From an uncultured Eubacteriales bacterium (GTDB lineage Bacteria; Bacillota; Clostridia; Oscillospirales; CAG-272): DNA of 64,000 nt. This document shows positions 24,445 to 33,869 of the stretch, in pieces. The DNA lies in contig CAKVOU010000001.1 in the NCBI GenBank assembly GCA_934796165.1, positions 248,001 through 312,000 on the forward strand. Reading direction: 5' to 3'. The position numbers and the translations under genes are program-made. Below the pieces are notes generated by a model, which saw only the letters and a list, made by a program, of their open reading frames with translations, did not search any database and was not told the origin of the DNA. How positions within the stretch are numbered: the first letter of the stretch is position 1; each line of letters opens with the position of its first letter.

Positions 24445-24987
24445 ATGGTGGATCGGAGACAACGGAAGACCCGGCTGATCGCCGCCTCTGCGATGCTGTC
24501 TGCGCTCGGCGTGGTGCTGATTGCCGCCGCCGCACTGCTTGATGTGCTGGATCTGACCATGGCGGCGCTTGCGTCGCTTTTGACGGTATTCGCGGTTATT
24601 GAGATCGGGCAGTTTTACCCGTGGCTGATTTTTGCCGTCACCGGGATTCTGTCGCTGATACTGCTTCCCAAAAATACGGGGGCATACTGTTACATTCTGT
24701 TTTTCGGGTATTATCCGATGTTCAAGTCGGTCTTCGAACGTAAACTGCCGAAACCGCTTGCGTGGCTTTGCAAGTTTCTTGTGTTCAACCTCGGGTTTTC
24801 CGGTTATGTGTTTCTTTTGCCGATCCTCATTACCAACGAGCCGTTTCCCGGCGGTTGGTATATCGCCGCGATGTACGGCGGCGGAAATCTTCTGATGCTG
24901 CTCTACGATCTTGCCATGACTAAGCTGATTACCCTGTACCTGATCAGGTTGCGGGACAGACTGCATATTTCCCGTTGGTTCCGTTAA
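24445..24987 (+). CDS. Integral membrane protein of unknown function
   Basis: A 180-residue protein with five or six transmembrane helices starting after a basic MVDRRQRKTR. The pattern recalls small ECF S-component-like or DUF2232-type proteins, but I cannot assign it. Its ATG is one base after the J-domain gene stop, so it belongs to that operon. The loop FERKLPKPLAWLCK between helices three and four is basic and probably cytosolic. Confidence 0.7.
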   Translation: MVDRRQRKTRLIAASAMLSALGVVLIAAAALLDVLDLTMAALASLLTVFAVIEIGQFYPWLIFAVTGILSLILLPKNTGAYCYILFFGYYPMFKSVFERKLPKPLAWLCKFLVFNLGFSGYVFLLPILITNEPFPGGWYIAAMYGGGNLLMLLYDLAMTKLITLYLIRLRDRLHISRWFR

Positions 24988-25002
24988 GAAAAGGAAAAAG
25001 CG

Positions 25003-25060
25003 GTCACCGGAACCGGAAGTTGTCGGCGATCGGAACGGAAACGTTCCGGTGACAATTTTT
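25003..25060 (+). terminator. Terminator of the DUF5685/J-domain operon
   Basis: GTCACCGGAAC (25003-25013) pairs with GTTCCGGTGAC (25043-25053), followed by AATTTTT. Confidence 0.75.
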
Positions 25061-25121
25061 CCGGAGGAATGACGTGAGCCATTTCCTGCTTACGGTTCTG
25101 TTGCGTGATTCCGGTCAAAAG

Positions 25122-25161
25122 AAAAAGGACACCACCGACAACTGTCGGTGGCGTCCTTTTT
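25122..25161. terminator. Bidirectional terminator before the SH3 lipoprotein
   Basis: AAAAAGGAC-A-CCACCGACA pairs with TGTCGGTGG-C-GTCCTTTTT around an AC loop; one A-C mismatch. A and T runs flank both sides. Confidence 0.88.
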
Positions 25162-25226
25162 CTATTTGCTGCAGATCTGCGGATGCCGGATTGATTCCTT
25201 GCCGTTACCCGCTTGCCGGTTCCGTG

Positions 25227-26696
25227 TCAGCCGGCAGAAGGCGTTGCCGGCTTGTCCGCTTCAATGAAGGTCTTGCCGACGTAGTAATACTTCCCGTCGA
25301 TCAGGATCTGATACCAGTTGTCGTTGCAGCCGGTACAGACGACCGCGTCACCGCCCGTCAGGGTTTCGGCGAGCACGCGGGATTCGGAATCGGGAAGGAT
25401 CCGGATGTAAAGCGTCGAAATGGAAGAGGAAACGTACATGGTAATGGGCGTTTCATAGAGCGTGAAATCGGACAGATCGGGCTTTTCTTCCGTGGATCCG
25501 CCCAACGTATCACTGAGGTAATTGAGCTTGACATAGTACTTGTAGCCGTTCCAGTTGATTTGTACCCATTCGCCGTTATCGCCGTAGCAGACGATCGCCT
25601 GATCCTTGACAAATTTGCCCTTGATGATGGAGGTCTTGTCGTCGGCGGAAGGATACTTACGGACATTCAGGGTGTCGGCGGTGACATACATGGTCTTGGG
25701 TTCCTCGTAGAACTTGAAGCCGGTCAGATCGGGTTCCTTTTCACCGAAGATCGGATCGCCGTCCGCAATTCTTCCGAGGTACTTGCCGCTTACATAGAAC
25801 TTGTTGCCGTTATAATCGATCTGTACCCATTCGCCGTTGTCGCCGTAGCAGGTAATCTTGTCACCGTTTTTCAGTGTACCCTCAATGGCGGAAATGTCAT
25901 TATCGGCGGAGGGGTAGTGACGGACATTAAGACTTGGAGTAACAACAAACAGGGAGATCGGTTCCTCGTAGAACTTGAAGCCGGACAGGTCAAACTCCGG
26001 ATTTTCGGAGGGCTTGGTCTTGGAGAGGCAGGATGCGCTGACGTATCCGAACCCGTCCTTGTACTCAATGTGATACCACTTGCCGTTGGTGCCGACACAG
26101 GTGACGGTGTCGTCCTTTGAAAGCGATCCCTTGATTTTCGAATACCCACCGGTCGAAGGATACTCGCGGACATTCAAGGAATCGACCGTGACATACATCG
26201 TGGTTTTTTCCATGTCCTTGAAATCGGAGCCGGTGAAGTTGGTGGTTGTCATGTACGCGGAGTAAGCGTAATACCTGACGCCGCCGATTTCGAGAATGCT
26301 CCAGACATCGTTGTAACCGACGCGCTTGGCGCTTGCGCGGAACTTTAAGTAACGGTCGATCTTGGCGCCCGACTGGGGCTTGACACGAACGGAAAGCAGT
26401 TCGGAGGTTATGTAAATGATTTCATCAACTTTCTTGAAATCCGCATCGGTGTATTCCTTTTCGGATTCGGTTTCCTGGGGCTTCTTGGTCTCGGTCTCGG
26501 TTTCGCTTGCCGATTCGGTGGTCGATTCGGAAGAATCCGTATCCGATTCTGGCTCCGATGTATCGGATTCTACGTACTGTTTCTTGGTGGATGTCTCACT
26601 GCCTTTTTCGGTTCCCGTTTCTCCCTCTTTCTTCCCGCAGGAAGCGACGGAGAGAAGCAGAAGCATGGCACAGAGCGCGGCGATGATTTTTTTCAT
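25227..26696 (-). CDS. Lipoprotein with five SH3-like repeats
   Basis: A 489-residue exported protein. The signal peptide ends in the lipobox VASC (Cys20). A Ser/Thr/Glu-rich spacer (about 25-85) leads to five bacterial SH3 (SH3b) units of about 75-80 residues, each with a LNVR-YPS-like start and a C-x-G-x-NGEWVQI-like core. Units three and four share the linker GFKFYEEP and are close copies. Such repeats bind cell-wall peptides and often target hydrolases; no catalytic domain is present here. The role is likely wall attachment or sensing. It is a single gene with a consensus promoter and its own terminator. Confidence 0.85.
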   Translation of the reverse strand: MKKIIAALCAMLLLLSVASCGKKEGETGTEKGSETSTKKQYVESDTSEPESDTDSSESTTESASETETETKKPQETESEKEYTDADFKKVDEIIYITSELLSVRVKPQSGAKIDRYLKFRASAKRVGYNDVWSILEIGGVRYYAYSAYMTTTNFTGSDFKDMEKTTMYVTVDSLNVREYPSTGGYSKIKGSLSKDDTVTCVGTNGKWYHIEYKDGFGYVSASCLSKTKPSENPEFDLSGFKFYEEPISLFVVTPSLNVRHYPSADNDISAIEGTLKNGDKITCYGDNGEWVQIDYNGNKFYVSGKYLGRIADGDPIFGEKEPDLTGFKFYEEPKTMYVTADTLNVRKYPSADDKTSIIKGKFVKDQAIVCYGDNGEWVQINWNGYKYYVKLNYLSDTLGGSTEEKPDLSDFTLYETPITMYVSSSISTLYIRILPDSESRVLAETLTGGDAVVCTGCNDNWYQILIDGKYYYVGKTFIEADKPATPSAG

Positions 26697-26837
26697 GATT
26701 TACAACAACCTCCCGGTCAATTTTTACAAATTTCTTTTTCTTTTTTGTACGATTTACCCGATTCCGGCACAACCGATAGAAACGGGGGATTTTGACTGAC
26801 ACAAAATATAGTAGGAATGTAACTGCTGACAAGTTTT

Positions 26838-26866
26838 ATTATAACACGGTGAAAATACGGTGTCAA
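26838..26866 (-). promoter_or_regulatory. Promoter of the SH3 lipoprotein
   Basis: On the minus strand TTGACA (26866-26861), a 17-bp spacer and TATAAT (26843-26838) with extended TGT. The leader is about 135 nt. The rest of the 303-bp gap to 26999 shows no gene. Confidence 0.85.
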
Positions 26867-26999
26867 TCGGATTTTGACAGTTTTTCAAAAATAATTTTGC
26901 CCGTCGGAAATGCATGAAAACTCCTCGGAGTATCGACGTGCAAAACAACGTCCGGTTCCCGGAAAAGAGCAAAAAACCGACGCTTTTTTCGCTTATTTG

Positions 27000-27797
27000 T
27001 CACGCTTCCGGTTTCGCTTTCTTTGCCGTCGCATCCTCCCGGATGAGGGTACGTATTGCTTCAATCGCGGTACGGATCGCGGACGACGTATCGTGGGATT
27101 CCTCAGCGTCCGTGTCCATCCCGGCAAGTGCGCGTTCCTGATTCCAGATTACGTGGAAAACGGCTCCCGCGCGGACGTGACGAGTGGCTGAAACGGTGAA
27201 GAGCGTTGCCGCTTCCATTTCGCTGCAAAGCACCCCGAGCGCCTTCCATGCTTCCCATTTTTCGCGCAATTCTCCGGCAGTCGCCATACTTGCGGGCGAA
27301 TGCTGTCCGTAGAAGGAGTCCTTGCTTTGTACCACGCCGCAATGTGCGCGCAAGCCAAGTCTCCGCGCCGCCTCACGGAGGACAAAGAGAACGTCCGTGT
27401 TTGCAACTGCGGGGAATTCCGGCGGGGCGTATTCTCTTGAGGTACCGTCCTGTCGGACGGCTCCCGATGCAATGACCAGGTCGCCCGAACGGACGGGCAG
27501 TGCGATCCCGCCGCAGGTGCCGACGCGGATGAGCGTATCCGCCCCGCAGGCGACCAACTCTTCCGCCGCAATCGCTGTGGAAGGCCCTCCGATCCCGGTG
27601 GAGCAGACCGTGACGCGTTCGCCGTCGATGGTTCCGTTCCAGATGTTGAATTCCCGGTTGGTCACAAGGTGTATCGGGTCCTCAAGGTACGCGGCGATCT
27701 GCTCGCTTCTTGCGGGATCTCCCGGAAGAAGGCAGTAGCGCCCGATGTCCCCCGGACGTGCCTTGATGTGAAACTGTTCTCCCTCTGTTTTCAGCAT
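27000..27797 (-). CDS. udp: Uridine phosphorylase-like nucleoside phosphorylase
   Basis: A 265-residue PNP/UDP-family enzyme that splits nucleosides with phosphate. YCLLPGDPARSEQIA is the phosphate-binding start, STGIGGPSTAIAAEEL the middle motif, RVGTCGGIA the base-site glycine loop, and CSEMEAATLF the ribose site. The motifs fit uridine phosphorylase best, though another pyrimidine or purine substrate is possible. ATG 27797 has GGGAGG upstream; a 27-bp longer opening lacks one. It is a single gene, divergent from spoVAD. Confidence 0.85.
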   Translation of the reverse strand: MLKTEGEQFHIKARPGDIGRYCLLPGDPARSEQIAAYLEDPIHLVTNREFNIWNGTIDGERVTVCSTGIGGPSTAIAAEELVACGADTLIRVGTCGGIALPVRSGDLVIASGAVRQDGTSREYAPPEFPAVANTDVLFVLREAARRLGLRAHCGVVQSKDSFYGQHSPASMATAGELREKWEAWKALGVLCSEMEAATLFTVSATRHVRAGAVFHVIWNQERALAGMDTDAEESHDTSSAIRTAIEAIRTLIREDATAKKAKPEA

Positions 27798-27835
27798 AAT
27801 GATCCTCCCGCCTCCCGTTTTCATTCATTTTTAAT

Positions 27836-27864
27836 AGTATACCATGTTTTTCCGCATAATTCAA
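27836..27864 (-). promoter_or_regulatory. Promoter of the uridine phosphorylase gene
   Basis: On the minus strand TTGAAT (27864-27859), a 17-bp spacer and TATACT (27841-27836). Confidence 0.75.
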
Positions 27865-27882
27865 GCAAAACGGGAGATACTA
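27854..27882 (+). promoter_or_regulatory. Putative sigma-G promoter of spoVAD
   Basis: GCATA at 27854-27858 and GATACTA at 27876-27882, 17 bp apart, fit the forespore sigma-G pattern (GHATR then CATHHTA) in all but one base, at a spacing one shorter than usual. SpoVA genes are forespore genes in Bacillus. Confidence 0.5.
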
Positions 27883-27928
27883 TCAAAGACAAAAGAGAAA
27901 GCATGAGGGAATGCGAGGACATGAAAAT

Positions 27929-28942
27929 ATGAAAAAAGGCTTACTGGAGCTTGACGCGGAGATTCAGAGCGCGGCATCGGTGGTCGGGCAGAAGGAATAT
28001 GACGGTCCCATCGGCAGTTGCTTTGACCTGCACGGGGACGACGACCGGTTCGGGAAAAAGACATGGGAAAAGGCGGAGAGTGAAATGCAGCGCCTTGCCC
28101 TCAACACGGCACTTGCCAAGGGAGAATTCGCGGAGAGCGATATTGACACGCTGTTTGCGGGGGACCTCCTGAACCAGTGCATCGGTTCCGCATACGGGCT
28201 GATTGATTTCAATATTCCGTACTTCGGGCTGTACGGCGCGTGTTCCACCGCTGCGGAGGGACTGCTGCTTGCGTCTGTCTTGGTCAGTGCAGGATTTGCG
28301 ACACGTACCTGCGCCGTGACTTCGTCGCATAACTGCTCGGCGGAAAGGCAGTACCGCACTCCGATCGAGTACGGCGGGCAACGCCCCCAGACTGCCCAGT
28401 GGACGGTGACAGGCTCCGGTGCGTTCGTGGTCGGTCGGACGACCGGGCGGGGACTGGCACGGGTGACCGGCGGAATGCCGGGGATCGTGGTGGAAAAGGG
28501 AATCACCGATGCAAACAATATGGGAGCGGCAATGGCGCCTGCCGCCGCGAACACCATCCGACGGTACTTTGAGGCGACGGGGGACAAGCCGGGGGATTAC
28601 GACTGCATCCTGACGGGCGATCTCGGGTACGAGGGCGGGTCGATCCTGTGCGATCTGCTTCTCATCGACGGAATCGACATCCGCGGGGTATATGCCGATT
28701 GCGGACAAATCATCTATGACCGGAAAGCGCAGGATATGCACGCGGGCGGTTCGGGATGCGGATGCTCCGCCGTAGTGCTCGCGTCGTATTTCCTGCCGCG
28801 GATCAGACGGGGCGACCTTCGCCGGGTACTGTTTCTCGGTACCGGGGCAATGATGAGTCCGGACAGTATCAAGCAGGGCGGGGCAATCCCGGGTATTGCG
28901 CATCTCTTAAGACTGGAGACGGGAGGAAAAGAACGTGGGTGA
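27929..28942 (+). CDS. spoVAD: Stage V sporulation protein AD
   Basis: A 337-residue thiolase-fold protein of the SpoVA complex, which moves dipicolinic acid into the forespore and releases it at germination. YGACSTAAEGLLLAS carries the Cys of the thiolase-like site, and SSHNCSAERQYRTP and AGGSGCGCSA are family motifs. It begins MKKGLLELDAE at 27929, with GCGAGG ten bases upstream; nearby in-frame ATG codons at 27911 are too close to a ribosome site. It overlaps spoVAE by 8 bp. The usual upstream partner spoVAC is not here; the neighbour is the divergent uridine phosphorylase gene. Confidence 0.93.
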   Translation: MKKGLLELDAEIQSAASVVGQKEYDGPIGSCFDLHGDDDRFGKKTWEKAESEMQRLALNTALAKGEFAESDIDTLFAGDLLNQCIGSAYGLIDFNIPYFGLYGACSTAAEGLLLASVLVSAGFATRTCAVTSSHNCSAERQYRTPIEYGGQRPQTAQWTVTGSGAFVVGRTTGRGLARVTGGMPGIVVEKGITDANNMGAAMAPAAANTIRRYFEATGDKPGDYDCILTGDLGYEGGSILCDLLLIDGIDIRGVYADCGQIIYDRKAQDMHAGGSGCGCSAVVLASYFLPRIRRGDLRRVLFLGTGAMMSPDSIKQGGAIPGIAHLLRLETGGKERG

Positions 28943-29306
28943 GGTCATTCTGCCGTATGTATGGGCGTTTCTCATCGGCGGAGGATTCTGTGTGATCGCG
29001 CAGATTCTCATTGATAAGACCAAATTGACGCCGGCAAGAATCCTTGTGATTTATGTCTGTGCGGGTGTATTGCTCGGAGCGGTCGGGGTTTATAAGCCGC
29101 TCGTGGAGTTTGCCGGGTGCGGGGCAACCACGCCTCTGACCGGGTTTGGGTACCTGATCTCCAAGGGGGTCAGGGAGGCGGTGGAGGAAAAGGGACTGAT
29201 CGGTGCCCTTACCGGGGGTCTTTCCGCCGCCGCGGGAGGAACCGCCGCTGCCATCTGCTTCGGTTACCTTGCGGCGGTGTTCTGCCGGGCGAAGCCGAAG
29301 GGGTAA
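28935..29306 (+). CDS. spoVAE: Stage V sporulation protein AE (AEb type)
   Basis: A 123-residue membrane protein with four hydrophobic helices, of the SpoVAE/AEb family: it starts MGEVILPYVWAFLIGGGFC and contains the GCGATTPLTGFGYLISKG loop. It is thought to form part of the SpoVA dipicolinate channel. GTG 28935 lies inside the end of spoVAD with GGGAGG eight bases upstream, so it is co-translated. Confidence 0.9.
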   Translation: MGEVILPYVWAFLIGGGFCVIAQILIDKTKLTPARILVIYVCAGVLLGAVGVYKPLVEFAGCGATTPLTGFGYLISKGVREAVEEKGLIGALTGGLSAAAGGTAAAICFGYLAAVFCRAKPKG

Positions 29307-29788
29307 CGCAAACAGAATTTTGTCACGGTTTCCGTGTTCCTCCGTCGTCATGCAGTTGTTTTCCGCCGTTTATATTGTCCTGCTCCATATGATCCTGAAC
29401 GGGTTTTCGGATGAGGCGGTTGCGGCGCCGGGGCTGTATTGCAAGGCGCAGAGTTTCTTTATCCCTCCTGTTCGGGCGTCAGACCTGTATCACCTGTTTT
29501 TCCGCATTGATTTTGACTATGCGCGGCTGTCCTTCCCGGTTTCAAAGATCATCTCCGGCACCATCTCCGGCACCATCGGACCGATACTGTATTTCCGGGA
29601 GCCAGGGCGGCGGAAACGCGATCCTTCCTTAGCCAGAGGGGTGCCCGCCGCAATAGATTGTCAGCCGGGAGGGAAGTTCTGAAAAGTTCCGGAATGTTGC
29701 GCCCGGCAGGGACCTTCGCAGTCTCTGTCGGGCGTTTTGTCAATTCCGTGTTTGGGGAGACCCTTGTCTGATTGTTACGGCAATCGCT
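29307..29788. other. 482-bp gap between spoVAE and clpC
   Basis: An open frame from 29351 (beginning MQLFSAVYIVLLH) has no ribosome site, and its product resembles no family I know, so I leave it out. The only clear element is the terminator at 29700-29740. The distance from spoVAE is long, so a lost or decayed gene may once have stood here. Confidence 0.5.
29700..29740 (+). terminator. Terminator hairpin upstream of clpC end
   Basis: CGCCCGGCAGGGAC pairs with GTCTCTGTCGGGCG (two G-U pairs), followed by TTTTGT. It could end the spoVA transcript after a long 3' region. Confidence 0.75.
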
Positions 29789-32287
29789 TCAGTCCTGCTT
29801 GGTGCGGGCTTCCTTCGGGCTGTCCCCCGCTGAATCCGCACCGGTTTCTTCCCGCCCGGTCACACGGATAACGGGCTTATTGCCCTCCGCAGATAAAAGG
29901 ACAAGTTTTCCTGCCCTGATCTCTCCTGCCAACAGTTTTTCGGAGAGCGGGTTTTCAAAGTACCGGATCGCCGCCCGCCGGAGAGGACGCGCTCCCATTG
30001 CCGAATCGGTCCCGCTTTGTGAGAGCAATTCCGCTGCCGACGGTTCCCAGGTCAGGGAGATTCCCATCTGTTCCATGCGGGATGCCAGTTTTCCAAGCAA
30101 CATTTCTGCGATCCGGAAAAGGTCCTTTTCCGTCAGCCGGCGGAATACGACGGTTTCGTCAATACGGTTGAGAAATTCCGGGCGGAAGGTGTCCTTCAAT
30201 GCCACACGGATGCGCCCTTCTTCCGCTTTCCGGTCGGCATCCGTTCCGGAAAGCGGGGAAAAGCCGAGCGGTTTGGAAACATTCTGCGAGGTGCCGAGAT
30301 TGGAGGTCAGAATGATGACGGTATTGGTAAAATCCACGTGCCGTCCCTGCGCGTCGGTCAGGCGGCCGTCGTCGAGGATCTGTAAAAACAGGTGAAACAC
30401 ATCCGGGTGTGCCTTTTCGATTTCGTCGAAAAGTACCACGGCGTATGGGTGTCTGCGCACCTGCTCGGTCAATTGCCCTCCCTCGCCGAAGCCGACATAG
30501 CCGGGCGGGGAACCGATGAGTTTGGAGACACTGTGCCGCTCCATAAACTCGGACATATCGAAACGGATCAGCGCTTTTGTATCGTTAAACAACGCATCGG
30601 CAAGCGCGCGGGACAGCTCGGTTTTCCCGACGCCGGAGCTTCCGAGAAACAGAAAGGAGCCGATCGGTCTGTGCGGATCGCGTAATCCGGATCGGCTCCG
30701 GCGAACCGCATTCGCAACCGCCCGGATGGCATCATCCTGACCGACGACCCGTGCGGACAGCGTCTGCTCCAGCCGGAGCAGGCGTTTTCCGTCGTCCTCG
30801 GTCAACTTGCTTGTGGGGATACCTGTCCAGGCGGTGACAACCTTTGCCACGTCGTCTGCGGTGACAACAGCCGGATGATCTTCCCCCGGTTGCTTCTCCT
30901 GTTCCTTTTGGATCTGAAGAAGCGTCTCAAGCTGTTCCTCCTCCCGGCGGTATTCCGCGGCACTGTCGAAATCCTGAAGGGAGATTGCTTCTTCTTTGTC
31001 ACGACGGATCTGTTCCAGCTGTTCCTCTGTCTTCTGCCGGGGAGAGGGAAGTATTCCTTCGGAGAGACGCAGGGCGGATGCAGCCTCATCAATGAGATCA
31101 ATTGCCTTGTCCGGCAGGAAACGGTCGGGCAGATAGCGCTTGGACAAAACGACTGCCGCGCGGATTGCCTCCTCGGAAATGCGGACGCGGTGATGCGCCT
31201 CATAACGGTCGGAAAGCCCCTCCAGGATCCGGACGGCATCCTCCTCCGACGGCTCCTCCACCGTGACAGCCTGGAATCTGCGCTCCAGTGCCGCGTCCTT
31301 TTCAATATGCCGGCGGTATTCCGTGAGAGTGGTGGCACCGATGACCCGGAGCGCTCCTCTCGCAAGTGCAGGCTTGATGATATTTGCCGCGTCTACCGCA
31401 CCCTCGGCGGCACCGGCGCCGACGATGGTATGGATTTCATCAATGAAGAGAATGACATCCGCGTTTCCCGCTGCCTCGTTCAATACGTCCCGGAAGCGTT
31501 CTTCAAATTCTCCCCGGTATTTTGCCCCGGCAATCATCCCTGCAATGTCCAGTGTATAGATGTGTTTTCCCCGCAGAGATTCCGGAACTGACCCTTCGGC
31601 GATCCGTTTTGCCAGACCCTCCACGACCGCAGTTTTTCCGACGCCCGGCTCGCCGATCAGGCAGGGGTTGTTTTTGGTTCTTCGCGAAAGGATCCGGATG
31701 ACCCGCCCGGTCTCTTTGTCTCTGCCGATCACGGGATCGATCCGTCCTTCCTTTGCCAGCTCCGTCAGATCACGCCCGAAATTCTTCAACGTTTCGGCGG
31801 ATTCTTTCCCGGAGGAGTCCGACCGGTCCCCGCGCAGGCGATCCTGCTTTTTGGGCAGCGAAGCAAAATAATTCAGAAGATCACCGCGCATCTCGCTGAT
31901 GCCCACCCCAAGACTTTCGAGCAACCGGATGGCAACGCAGTCACGTTCCTCCAGGAGCGCAAGGAGAAGGTGTTCGGTCCCGATATAGCTTTGTCCGTTT
32001 TTGAGTGACTCCGTCCCGGAGGCTTCGATGATCCTTTTGGCGCAAGGTGTCAGATCTGCTGACGAGACCCTTGCGGGGGAACCGACCCCGGCGCGTTCCG
32101 CAACGGCTTTGCGGAGTTTTTCCTTGTCTGCGCCCTTGGAATAAAGCAGCTTCGCCGCAACCCCGTCCCCGCCGGCGAGCCCGAGCAACAGATGCTCCGA
32201 ACCGATATAGGTGTGCCCAAGCTCTCCGGCGATCCTTTGTGCCGCGGTCAGCGCGTCCTGCGCTTTTTTGGTAAATCTGTCCGTCAT
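29789..32287 (-). CDS. clpC: ATP-dependent Clp protease ATP-binding subunit ClpC
   Basis: An 832-residue AAA+ unfoldase. Two Clp_N repeats span residues 1-145; the first ATPase domain has GEPGVGKTA; a UVR-type coiled middle domain (EEAISLQDFDSAAEYRREEEQ region) is the MecA-binding element; the second ATPase has GSSGVGKTE; and the KPLGFSP loop supplies the LGF contact for ClpP. It unfolds substrates for ClpP, with MecA as adaptor; a MecA-like gene lies at 5227-5865. The ctsR-mcsA-mcsB genes that usually precede clpC in Bacilli are absent, as in many Clostridia. Confidence 0.95.
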   Translation of the reverse strand: MTDRFTKKAQDALTAAQRIAGELGHTYIGSEHLLLGLAGGDGVAAKLLYSKGADKEKLRKAVAERAGVGSPARVSSADLTPCAKRIIEASGTESLKNGQSYIGTEHLLLALLEERDCVAIRLLESLGVGISEMRGDLLNYFASLPKKQDRLRGDRSDSSGKESAETLKNFGRDLTELAKEGRIDPVIGRDKETGRVIRILSRRTKNNPCLIGEPGVGKTAVVEGLAKRIAEGSVPESLRGKHIYTLDIAGMIAGAKYRGEFEERFRDVLNEAAGNADVILFIDEIHTIVGAGAAEGAVDAANIIKPALARGALRVIGATTLTEYRRHIEKDAALERRFQAVTVEEPSEEDAVRILEGLSDRYEAHHRVRISEEAIRAAVVLSKRYLPDRFLPDKAIDLIDEAASALRLSEGILPSPRQKTEEQLEQIRRDKEEAISLQDFDSAAEYRREEEQLETLLQIQKEQEKQPGEDHPAVVTADDVAKVVTAWTGIPTSKLTEDDGKRLLRLEQTLSARVVGQDDAIRAVANAVRRSRSGLRDPHRPIGSFLFLGSSGVGKTELSRALADALFNDTKALIRFDMSEFMERHSVSKLIGSPPGYVGFGEGGQLTEQVRRHPYAVVLFDEIEKAHPDVFHLFLQILDDGRLTDAQGRHVDFTNTVIILTSNLGTSQNVSKPLGFSPLSGTDADRKAEEGRIRVALKDTFRPEFLNRIDETVVFRRLTEKDLFRIAEMLLGKLASRMEQMGISLTWEPSAAELLSQSGTDSAMGARPLRRAAIRYFENPLSEKLLAGEIRAGKLVLLSAEGNKPVIRVTGREETGADSAGDSPKEARTKQD

Positions 32288-32318
32288 GTCGGCTGCAACC
32301 TTCCTTTCTGTCTTTATT

Positions 32319-32347
32319 ATTGTACCTGCCGGGCGGGAAAATTTCAG
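32319..32347 (-). promoter_or_regulatory. Possible clpC promoter
   Basis: On the minus strand CTGAAA (32347-32342), a 17-bp spacer and TACAAT (32324-32319). No CIRCE or CtsR heptad repeat was seen. Confidence 0.45.
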
Positions 32348-32453
32348 TCGGATTCTGCCGGGACAGAATGTTTTTCCGGGAAGCCCTGTTTCTGCATAGA
32401 AACGCCGCCTCTGACAGATACTATCACAAAAGAAAAAGAAGGAAGGTCATGAC

Positions 32454-33770
32454 ATGAATAAACCGCAGATCATCCGCGTCTGTGCCAGAGAAATCCTTGA
32501 TTCCAGAGGGAACCCGACGGTGGAGGCGACCGTTGTACTTGCCGACGGGACGGTCGGTGTCGCCAGTGTGCCGTCAGGCGCGTCCACTGGCGTATTTGAA
32601 GCGCATGAAAAGCGGGACGGGGACCCGGCACGGTACGGGGGGCGGGGCGTGACCGATGCGGTCAATCACATCCGGAACGTGATCTCTCCCGCGCTGAACG
32701 GGGTTTCCGCGTCGGAGCAGTATGAGGTGGACCGTCTTCTCTGTGAGATTGACGGAACGGACAACAAAAGCAAACTCGGCGCGAACGCGATCCTTGCCGT
32801 CTCTCTTGCCGCCGCACGTTCCGCCGCAAACTGGTATCACATTCCCGTGTACCGTTATCTCGGCGGCGTGGATGCGTACCGCCTCCCGGTTCCCATGATG
32901 AATATCCTCAACGGCGGGGCGCATGCCTCCAACAATCTGGAGATCCAGGAATTCATGATCGTGCCGACGGGCGCTTCTACCTTTGCCGAGGGGCTTCGCA
33001 TGGGAAGCGAGATCTACCACAAGCTCGGCGCGATTCTCAAATCGGAGGGGTACGCGACCGGTGTCGGCGACGAGGGCGGATACGCGCCCGACCTTTCCGA
33101 GGACGAGGAGGCGATCAAGCTGATTCTGCGCGCGATCGGCGAGGCGGGCTACAACACGGGGGACGTCCGGATCGCACTTGACGCGGCGGCAGGGGAGTGG
33201 TATGCCGGGGACGGGGAGTACCGGATGCCCAAAACCGGCAGGAATTTCACCCGTGACCAGCTTATCCGGCAGTGGATGTACCTGACGGACAAATATCCGA
33301 TCCTGTCTTTGGAAGACGGGCTGGATCAGCGCGATTTCGCGGGGTGGAGCGAGCTGACCGAGCGGATCGGCAAGCGCACGATGCTGGTTGGAGACGATCT
33401 GTTTGTGACCAATACCGCGCGGCTCCGCGAGGGAATTGCCAAAGGGGCTGCCAACGCCATTCTCATCAAACCCAACCAGATCGGCACCGTCACCGAGACG
33501 CTGGATGTCATCCACACGGCGAAATCGGCTGGATACCGTTTTGTGTTGTCCCACCGTTCGGGGGAAACGGAGGATACCACCATCGCGGACATCGCCGTTG
33601 CCGTAAATGCACCGTATATCAAGGCGGGTGCCCCCTGCCGCACGGAGCGGGTCGCCAAGTATAACCGCCTGCTCCGGATCGAGTCTGCGCTCGGCAGCGC
33701 CGCCTGCTACGGAAATATCTGCGCCGCGGCGGAGAAGACCGAGACAGACTGCCTTCTGTGCCAGTCGTGA
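32454..33770 (+). CDS. eno: Enolase
   Basis: A 438-residue glycolytic enzyme that converts 2-phosphoglycerate to phosphoenolpyruvate. AREILDSRGNPTVEA starts the N-terminal domain; GGAHASNNLEIQEFMIVP, LSLEDGLDQRD and LIKPNQIGT carry the metal and catalytic Lys residues; SHRSGETEDT is the signature. The C-terminus has a short acidic-Cys tail. AAGGAAGG precedes the ATG. It is single, with a strong terminator. Confidence 0.97.
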   Translation: MNKPQIIRVCAREILDSRGNPTVEATVVLADGTVGVASVPSGASTGVFEAHEKRDGDPARYGGRGVTDAVNHIRNVISPALNGVSASEQYEVDRLLCEIDGTDNKSKLGANAILAVSLAAARSAANWYHIPVYRYLGGVDAYRLPVPMMNILNGGAHASNNLEIQEFMIVPTGASTFAEGLRMGSEIYHKLGAILKSEGYATGVGDEGGYAPDLSEDEEAIKLILRAIGEAGYNTGDVRIALDAAAGEWYAGDGEYRMPKTGRNFTRDQLIRQWMYLTDKYPILSLEDGLDQRDFAGWSELTERIGKRTMLVGDDLFVTNTARLREGIAKGAANAILIKPNQIGTVTETLDVIHTAKSAGYRFVLSHRSGETEDTTIADIAVAVNAPYIKAGAPCRTERVAKYNRLLRIESALGSAACYGNICAAAEKTETDCLLCQS

Positions 33771-33869
33771 GAGAGAACGGGGAAGTCCGGTCGTATTCCC
33801 GTTGATCGGGGGTGTCGGTGTTCCTTCCGGATACCTTTCCACGAAAGCGGCAGGATTGCGGATATCAAA

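Noticed and set aside
29351..29682. A frame beginning MQLFSAVYIVLLH between spoVAE and clpC
   Set aside because: No Shine-Dalgarno sequence, no recognisable family and odd composition toward its end; listed only as part of the gap.
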